Shown: one piece after another, positions 47,095 through 55,100 of the stretch
Numbering within the stretch: position 1 is the stretch's first letter
How the letters are laid out: every line of letters starts with the position of its first letter
DNA from: Prochlorococcus sp. AG-436-C14
GTDB lineage: Bacteria; Cyanobacteriota; Cyanobacteriia; PCC-6307; Cyanobiaceae
Length of the DNA: 64,000 nucleotides
Reading direction: 5' to 3'
Assembly (NCBI GenBank): GCA_003209755.1
Contig: QCPD01000005.1
Coordinates: forward strand, 47,789 to 111,788
The notes under the pieces: model-generated
What the model saw: the letters and a program-made list of their open reading frames with translations, nothing else
Told to the model about the DNA's origin: nothing
Databases searched by the model: none
Translations under genes and position numbers: made by a program

Positions 47095-47826
47095 ATGGAT
47101 TCTCTTAAATGTCTAAATAAGGAGTGTATTAAATTATTGCACAAATATAGATTACTTCAACCATTAATAAAGTCTCAATTCAAAAGTTCATTATTATCAG
47201 AAGTAAAAATTGATCAAGAAATAGAAGATAAGGCAATAAATGAATTAAAATCAAAATTTAAAATAACCAATGAAAGTGAGCTAGAGAAATTTCTAGAGGG
47301 TAACCACTTTGATCAAAAAGACTTTAATGATTTAGCTTTGGAACAATTGCGTACAAAAAAATACACATCTAACAAATTTGCTAACAAATCAGAATCAAGA
47401 TTTCTTGAAAGAAAAAATCAACTAGATATAGTTATCTACAGTCTTATTAGGGTATCTGATTTATCTTTATGTAGAGAACTATACCTCAAGGTCTACGAAA
47501 AAGAAGTTGGTTTTGGTGAAATTGCTTCGAAATATTCAGAAGGGATTGAAAAGCGTACAAGAGGAATAGTCGGACCAATATCTCTTGAAAAAGCTCATCC
47601 TGTCTTAGCAGAACACTTACGAGTAAGTAAAATAGGAGAAGTTAGCCAACCAATAAAAATCAATAATTCTTATTTGATCACAAGAGTTGAATCTTATGAA
47701 CCTGCCCAATTGGATAGTTTCATGCAAGATAAAATGTGTGAGGAACTTTTCGAAGGATGGCTTAATAGCCAATCTCTAAGTATCTTGAAGGAACTAATTA
47801 CTAAAGCAAAGTCAAACAATGAATGA
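47095..47826 (+). CDS. Parvulin-like peptidylprolyl isomerase (PpiC-type)
   Basis: VGFGEIASKYSEGIEKRTRGIVGPISLEKAHPVLAEHLRVSKIGEVSQPIKINNSYLITRVES. Confidence 0.85.
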   Translation: MDSLKCLNKECIKLLHKYRLLQPLIKSQFKSSLLSEVKIDQEIEDKAINELKSKFKITNESELEKFLEGNHFDQKDFNDLALEQLRTKKYTSNKFANKSESRFLERKNQLDIVIYSLIRVSDLSLCRELYLKVYEKEVGFGEIASKYSEGIEKRTRGIVGPISLEKAHPVLAEHLRVSKIGEVSQPIKINNSYLITRVESYEPAQLDSFMQDKMCEELFEGWLNSQSLSILKELITKAKSNNE

Positions 47827-47844
47827 GGCTTCTGGAAAAATATC

Positions 47845-50787
47845 ATGACAAATTCTAATTTAAAAATTAATCTGAGATCTATAGCATGTTTTAATCATAT
47901 AAGTGACACATTATTAAAGTTAATTGAATCGGAATCAAAGGTTATTAAATATAAAATAGGAGATGTGATTACTCAGGGTGATATAATACCTGATAAAATT
48001 TTTTTAATATTGTCTGGTGAAGTAAGACTGACAACAAACGACTCAACAGATACGAACACTATAGAAAAACTTAAATCAGAATCATTTATTGGATTAGCAT
48101 CATTCCTAAGGGTAATTCCAGGCGAGTCGACATCAGCAATGAATGAAGTTATAGTATTATCTTTTCCCGACAAATTAATATTAGAATTATTTAAATTAGA
48201 CTCACATTTTAGGAATTGGTGTAACACAACTATTCAACCAATTGAGTTTTACCACTTATTTAAAGTTTTATTTAAAAAAACAGACATTCAAGATTATAAA
48301 TCTTTCAAAAATAAATTAAAAAATTTAATATCTATTGAAGCTATAAACAGTGGAGAAACAATCAAAGCTTCCAAAAATAGGATTAAAGTAATAGGTAGCA
48401 ATAATTTAAATGATATGAAAATAGGAGATATTTCTCCTTTAAATAAAAAAGTTAATACAAGAGGTTTATTACCTGCAAGAATTTTTTCAATAGATAAAGA
48501 TTCTTATAACAATTTATTGAATAAAGATCATAAAGAGACAAAAGATAATACATCTAGATTATCAAATTTACAGATAGAAGATAATAACATTATCTTGAGT
48601 AATAGCTCTCTTCCTATTGGTCAATATGAGCCGAAAAAAGAATTTAAGTTTATCAAAGCAAAGGGTATTGTTAGAGAGTCACTAGCTTGCTTACAAATGT
48701 TAGCGACAGAACTTAACTTGCCTTACAGGTCAGACGCAATTGAAAAAATAATCAAAGATTTAATTAAAGATGATAAAAAGCCAACAATTATGAGCATGGG
48801 AAATATTACAACAACAATGGGTTTACTTTCTTCGATAGCAAGAATAAAACCTTCATATGGGGGAAGATTACCTTATCCATCAATTATTTCCTGGGAAAGT
48901 TCCTTTGCATTAGTGAAAAAAAGTAATGCAGAATTTCTTGAACTTGCCTCGCCAAGTGAGGGAATTATAAAAATAAAAAATGAAGATCTAGAAAAAAAAT
49001 TTGAAAAAGGTTTTATCGAAATTTTAAAAATAGAAAAATTGGATACAACTCCTGAAATTCAATTTGGCTTCCAATGGCTACTTCCAGCTATTAATCGTCA
49101 CCGAGGAGTACTAATTCAGGTTCTAATTGCATCATTTGTTGTTCAACTTTTTGGACTAGCGAATCCACTTATGCTTCAAGTGATTATTGATAAAGTAATT
49201 AGCCAAAGAAGCTTGGATACACTACAAATTTTGGGATTTGCTCTAGTTGTTATTACACTTCTTGGTGGTCTAATTAGCAGTCTTAGAACCTTTTTGTTTA
49301 ACGAAACTACCAATAGAATAGATACAAGACTTGGTGCAGAGGTTATTGATCACCTACTACGTTTACCATTAAATTATTTTGATAGAAGACCTGTTGGAGA
49401 ATTAGGCACGAGAATTGCAGAGCTAGAAAAAATAAGGAACTTTTTAACTGGGCAAGCACTGACTACAATTTTAGATGCTGCATTTTCACTCATATATATA
49501 GTTGTTATGGTTTTCTACAGTTGGCTGCTAACGATAATTGCTCTAGGGGTTGTACCAATTCAAATTTTATTAACGATAATTGGAACACCTCTGTTAAGGA
49601 AACAAATACGAGAAATCGCTCTAGAAAATGCTTCAACACAAAGCCACCTTGTTGAGGTGCTAACAGGCATACAAACTGTTAAAGCACAAAATGTGGAGAG
49701 AGTAAGCCGTTGGAAATGGCAAGAACTATACAGTAAATACATTTCAAAAACATTTCAAAAAACAATTACAAGTACAGTTTTAGGTGAAACAAGTCAAGTC
49801 CTGCAACAGCTTTCACAGCTTCTAGTTTTATGGATCGGCGCCTCTTTAGTATTAAAAGGTCAGTTAAGCTTGGGACAATTAATTGCATTCAGAATAATTT
49901 CAGGTTATGTAACACAGCCTCTTTTGAGGTTAAGTTCAATATGGCAAAATATCCAAGAATTAAGAGTTTCATTTGAAAGATTAGCTGACATCGTAGATAC
50001 TCCAGAAGAGGCATCTGAGGCAGATAAAGCAAAAATACCACTGCCCAGTATTAAAGGTGATATTAAATTTGAAGATATTTCTTTTAACTTTAGAGTTGGG
50101 ACTCCCTACGTTCTTAAAGAAGTTAATTTATCTATAAAGCAAGGTCAGTTTGTTGGTATAGTTGGTCAAAGTGGCAGCGGTAAAAGCACATTAGTGAAAC
50201 TTTTACCCAGACTATATAACCCTAATAAAGGGAGAATATTCATTGATGGATATGACATTAATAAAGTAGAACTTTTCTCTCTTAGAAGACAAATAGGAAT
50301 CGTTCCTCAAGAGCCTCTTTTATTTAAAGGCACTGTAAGCGAAAACATTGCTCTTACCGACCCAGAAGCCCCTAGTGATGAGATCGTTAGGGCCGCCACA
50401 ATAGCTAATGCTCACGAATTTATAATGGGACTTAAAGATGGGTACAGCACAATGATTGGTGAAAGAGGTGCCGGACTCTCTGGTGGACAAAAACAAAGAA
50501 TTGCAATAGCAAGGACGCTACTAAATAAACCACAATTACTAATAATGGACGAAGCTACAAGCGCTCTAGATTATTTAACAGAGAGAAAAGTCTGTAATGG
50601 CATTAAAGAATCATGCGAGAACTCAACCGTTCTTTTTATAACTCACCGATTAAGTACAGTTCGCAACGCAGATTTAATAGCAATGCTTCATCAAGGTAAT
50701 ATTGAAGAGCTAGGAACGCATGAAGAATTAATGGCTAAAAAAGGTCGATATTTTGCTTTGTTTCAACAGCAAGAAGCCTCATCATAA
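47845..50787 (+). CDS. Type I secretion ABC exporter (HlyB-like) with N-terminal cyclic-nucleotide-binding-like domain
   Basis: cNMP-like FNHISDTLLKLIESESKVIKYKIGDVITQGDIIPDKIFLILSGEVRL; TM domain; NBD GIVGQSGSGKSTLVKLLPRLYNPNKGRIFIDG, LSGGQKQRIAIARTLLNKPQLLIMDEATSALD. Confidence 0.94.
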   Translation: MTNSNLKINLRSIACFNHISDTLLKLIESESKVIKYKIGDVITQGDIIPDKIFLILSGEVRLTTNDSTDTNTIEKLKSESFIGLASFLRVIPGESTSAMNEVIVLSFPDKLILELFKLDSHFRNWCNTTIQPIEFYHLFKVLFKKTDIQDYKSFKNKLKNLISIEAINSGETIKASKNRIKVIGSNNLNDMKIGDISPLNKKVNTRGLLPARIFSIDKDSYNNLLNKDHKETKDNTSRLSNLQIEDNNIILSNSSLPIGQYEPKKEFKFIKAKGIVRESLACLQMLATELNLPYRSDAIEKIIKDLIKDDKKPTIMSMGNITTTMGLLSSIARIKPSYGGRLPYPSIISWESSFALVKKSNAEFLELASPSEGIIKIKNEDLEKKFEKGFIEILKIEKLDTTPEIQFGFQWLLPAINRHRGVLIQVLIASFVVQLFGLANPLMLQVIIDKVISQRSLDTLQILGFALVVITLLGGLISSLRTFLFNETTNRIDTRLGAEVIDHLLRLPLNYFDRRPVGELGTRIAELEKIRNFLTGQALTTILDAAFSLIYIVVMVFYSWLLTIIALGVVPIQILLTIIGTPLLRKQIREIALENASTQSHLVEVLTGIQTVKAQNVERVSRWKWQELYSKYISKTFQKTITSTVLGETSQVLQQLSQLLVLWIGASLVLKGQLSLGQLIAFRIISGYVTQPLLRLSSIWQNIQELRVSFERLADIVDTPEEASEADKAKIPLPSIKGDIKFEDISFNFRVGTPYVLKEVNLSIKQGQFVGIVGQSGSGKSTLVKLLPRLYNPNKGRIFIDGYDINKVELFSLRRQIGIVPQEPLLFKGTVSENIALTDPEAPSDEIVRAATIANAHEFIMGLKDGYSTMIGERGAGLSGGQKQRIAIARTLLNKPQLLIMDEATSALDYLTERKVCNGIKESCENSTVLFITHRLSTVRNADLIAMLHQGNIEELGTHEELMAKKGRYFALFQQQEASS

Positions 50788-50792
50788 ATATT

Positions 50793-51962
50793 ATGAAAAG
50801 AAACATACAATCAAAGATTGAAGAAATTAGAAAAAAAACACTGGAGAAATTTAAGAAAAGTGTAATAAATAAAAAAGAAATTATTGAACAAATATATAAA
50901 GAAAATAGAGCACTTTTAGATCTAAATAGTAAATTAAAATTCAACAAGTTTAATTTTATAATAAGTTCAAATTTAAAAGAAAAACTCTTTCCAAAGAGTC
51001 TTCAACCTTCGGAGTGGCTAGAGGCAGCACAAGATCGAGTAAATACAATATTTGAAAGTGAGAATAATCTCGTATTTCTTCGTCAATCACGATTCTGGTT
51101 TAATGCAATTTCTTGGACTTTAATAAGTACTGCAGGGTTTGGTGTGGCTTGGATTTCAATTGCGAAAACAGAGGAAATTGTCATATCAACTGGAAAACTG
51201 GAACCAAAAGGTGGAGTAGTTGAAGTACAGATGCCATTAGAGGGTGTAACACGAAAGGTGCTTGTAAAAGAAGGTCAGATTGTTGAAAAAGGAGACGTAT
51301 TAATTCAATTAGATACTGACATAACAAACTCACAGAACATTGCACTTAAAAATAATTTAAAAATAAACGAAAATATCACAGAAAAATTAAAATTACTTGT
51401 AGAAGAAGGGGCCGTATCAGAATTACAATATCTTCAGCAATTAGCGAAGATCGGAGATATAAAAAGTGAGATAGAAGCGAGTGAAGTGAGATTAAAATAC
51501 CAAGAAATCACTGCTCCATCTAGAGGAAAAGTATTTGATTTACAACCAAAAGGAGCGGGATTTGTAGCAAGGACATCAGAACCAATATTGAAAATAGTCC
51601 CAATGAACGATTTAATAGCGAAAGTAGAAATTGATAGCAGGACTATAGGCTTTGTGAACGTAAATAAACAAGCAGATATTAGTATAGATTCCTTCCCTGC
51701 AAGCGATTTTGGAGTAATAGAGGGCAAACTACTTAGCATAGGGTCAGATGCTTTACCTCCAGACCCAAGGACAGGAAAGGGATATAGGTTCCCGGCAAAA
51801 ATCCAGCTAGACAGCCAATATCTAGAATTAAAATCAGGTAAGAAACTGCCCTTACAAGCTGGTATGAGTCTGACTGCAAACATAAAGCTTAGGAAAGTAA
51901 CTTATTTACAATTACTCCTAAATAAATTTACTGATCGAGCAGAGTCATTAAAAGCAATTTAA
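50793..51962 (+). CDS. HlyD-family membrane fusion protein of type I secretion system
   Basis: Single TM SWTLISTAGFGVAWISIAKTEEIVISTGKLEPKG; barrel-sandwich VQMPLEGVTRKVLVKEGQIVEKGDVLIQLD. Confidence 0.93.
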   Translation: MKRNIQSKIEEIRKKTLEKFKKSVINKKEIIEQIYKENRALLDLNSKLKFNKFNFIISSNLKEKLFPKSLQPSEWLEAAQDRVNTIFESENNLVFLRQSRFWFNAISWTLISTAGFGVAWISIAKTEEIVISTGKLEPKGGVVEVQMPLEGVTRKVLVKEGQIVEKGDVLIQLDTDITNSQNIALKNNLKINENITEKLKLLVEEGAVSELQYLQQLAKIGDIKSEIEASEVRLKYQEITAPSRGKVFDLQPKGAGFVARTSEPILKIVPMNDLIAKVEIDSRTIGFVNVNKQADISIDSFPASDFGVIEGKLLSIGSDALPPDPRTGKGYRFPAKIQLDSQYLELKSGKKLPLQAGMSLTANIKLRKVTYLQLLLNKFTDRAESLKAI

Positions 51963-52063
51963 ATTAGAGATCAAAAGATAAAGAATTACATTAAAAGCTG
52001 GGAAAGGGAAGAAATGAAAAAATTTAATGTGAAATTAATTAATCAAAAAAGCTAATAAAAAAA

Positions 52064-52093
52064 ACTCCTACTTAGTAGTAGGAGTTTTTTTTT
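52064..52093. terminator. Bidirectional intrinsic terminator between T1SS operon and RTX gene
   Basis: A-run, ACTCCTACT-TAGT-AGTAGGAGT (perfect 9-bp stem), then eight T. Confidence 0.9.
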
Positions 52094-52153
52094 GAAATTA
52101 ATAATATGTAAAAAGAGGTTTTGGGATAGAAAAACCTCTAATTCAATCAAAGT

Positions 52154-55100
52154 TTATGCAATGAAGTCTAGGTTAGTAGCTAAGAAGTCATCAACATCAG
52201 AAAGACCTGATATTGTAAGCAGCTTGGTTGCAGTAAGACCATTAGCCAGAGCTAGAGCGTTGTTAGCGACAACTGCGTTGTTACTAACAACAAATATAGC
52301 TGAGTCAGTACCGTCATCTGCCATAACTAGATAACCATCTGTAATGGCTAATGCTCCGTTCATAGTCAAAGCACCTTCACCACCAGTTTCTAGTGCTGTC
52401 TCAATCGCACTTTCAGTTATAGCAGTTGCGTCTTCAATTTGGAGAATTGTAGCTGTAGCAACGGTAGCACCATCGTTTGCGTTAGTTCCACCATCCATAA
52501 CAACACTGGTAGTTGAAGCAGCAATTGAAACAGCAGCATTACCAACCGCAACCAAGTCACTGATACCACCTATAGCCTCGATAGCAGAAACAGAGATCTC
52601 AATTTGGTCTTTGTTTGCACCAACTAAGAAATTTGAAACTACATCAACATCAACAGATCCTTGAGCTTGTGTAGCTGTTCCGATTTCATTCGACTGGAGA
52701 CGAATAACATCATTCGTAGCATCAACGGTTAGGTCGATTGTGTCTGCACCAGCTCCAGAGTTAATGGTGTCAGCACCAGCTCCAGAATTAATGGTGTCAA
52801 CTCCAGCACCGGTGACAATAGTGTCAGCACCGCTACCTGTTGTAACGGTGTAATTAATATCACCTGCAGCAATTGTACTAGCAGCAGTGGATGCAGCATT
52901 AACGTCGATTTGATAATCGAGAGTAGTAATTAAATTATCTGCAGTGGCATTGACAATTAATCTGCTGTTGGTTGTGTCATAGATAGCCTGACCTATAGAG
53001 CCTGAGAGATTAGCTGCAACATTAGCTGATCCTGCTCTAGCAGTTTGAACTGTGGCATCAATAGTTAAACCATTGGTATTAGTACTTTCATCAATGGTAA
53101 TAGCAAATAAGTCGGTCCCAGAAGTGAAATCAGTAATAGTGTCACGTGCGGAGCCTGTTGAATGACTCGCAGCAGTATATGTGAATGTATCAGCTCCTGC
53201 ACCACCAGTGATAGTGTCTCCACCTCCACCACCAGTAATAACGTCATTTGCTGCTCCTGTAGAGATGGTGTCACCAGTAGCAGTTGTTGCGGCACCAGTA
53301 ACAGTATCTACACCAGCACTACCAATGTAGTTAATAGTTCCATCATCTTCCGCTGTTGCGTCAAGCGTGAAAGTATTAGTTGAGGTAGTAATTGCGTCTA
53401 CGTCAATTGTTAATACTGAAGATACAGCGTTTGCGTCAGCCAAGGTGACTGCACCATTGGCATCTGTCTTAGCCTCGATTATCTCAATACCTGTAACTGA
53501 TCCCAAGTCAGTTGCATCAAGAGCCGTACCACCGAAAGTAATAAGCAACTTATCAGATGAACCAGAACCTCCTGTAAGAGTGTCGGCTGAAGTAATACTG
53601 TCTTGAGCAACGTCAAATGTCATTGCAGCAGAGGAAGCACTCGCAGTAATTGTGTCATCACCAGTCGCAACAGTGATTGTCTGATCACTTGTAACTCCAG
53701 AACCAATTGTGATAGTGCTATTTACAGCGCCAGAATCGGTAACCGCTGTAAATCCAGCCTCTTGGAACTCTGCACCAAGAACGAATGTGTTAGCACCACC
53801 TGTACCAAGAACCAAAGTATCGAAATTAGTAACGTTCGTGAAATCTCCGTCAGCAATTGTTCCGTTACCAACAATAGTCAATGTATCTGTACCAGAAACA
53901 CCGTTAATTGTGTCGGCAGATGTTAGTTGGTCATCTTGAACACTTACTCCATCTGTTCCTGCTCCACCAGTAAATGTATCTCCCATTGATGAAACTGAGA
54001 GAGTAACGGTGTTAGCTGAACTACCACCAAGGATAGTTATGGCTCCGTTAGTTTCAGCTGATATGTCAACAGTAGCTGTTGTTGATGTATTAGCAGTCAT
54101 ATCAATAGTCAATGACTTGGTTGAAGCTACGTTTGCATCAACAGTAGTAATTGTCTGAGCTGCGTCTGTTGCACCCTTGATTGTTTCAAACCCTGAAACT
54201 CCGTCTAAAGCAGCAGCAGCGCCACTATAGGTAAGTTCTAAAACGTCGCTTGTTGATGTACCTGCAGTTATTGTGTCTTCTGAACTATTTAAGTCGTTAG
54301 AGACAGCGTACTTAACAGTTAAGGCGGCTGTCATAGATGAAGCATCAATCGTATCTGTACCAGCGACTAAGTTAAGAGTTTGTGCAGTCGTAACGTTATC
54401 AAGATTCAGATCATTAGTTCCTGTCGTAAGAGTAATTGTGGAAGATCCACTCTCTACATATTGGGCACCTAAATCGGTATTACTTGATGCGGCAGCGAAT
54501 GTAAGAGCCTCAATATTAGTGACGTTAGTGAAATCAACGTCAGCAAGTGTTGCCGATGCTGAAATACTTAGTGTATCTGATCCAGCACCACCATCAATAG
54601 TATCTAAGATAGTTAGTTGAGCACCCGCGATATTAATAGTGTCAGCGCCAGCATAAGTGGAAATGGTATCTCCAAGATCACTTACGGTTGCTGTAATTGT
54701 ATCTACACCTGTAGCCCCATGAATTGTTACTGAACCATCAGCTTCAGCGCTTGCATTAACCGCAAAAGTATTTGAAGTATTGATAATGGCACGACCGTCA
54801 ACAGTTAAAGATTTACCATCAGCAGTATTGTTGTTATGGAGAGTTAAGCTTGCACTAACGTCGTCAACCTGAACAAAGTTTTCAATAGCAGAGATAGAGG
54901 CTAATTCTGTAGTGGAAAGAGTTGCTCCGTGGTAGCTAAGTGTATCGGATGTTCCTGTTCCACCTGTGATAGTAGCGTCACCTAATTCACCACCATCAAG
55001 TGCTCCAGCTGCAAGTGTTTTTACTGTAAGAACACCAGTATAAGTAGCAGCATTAACTGTATTGCCATCAGCTCCACCAGCATTAACGTAGTCACCAACA

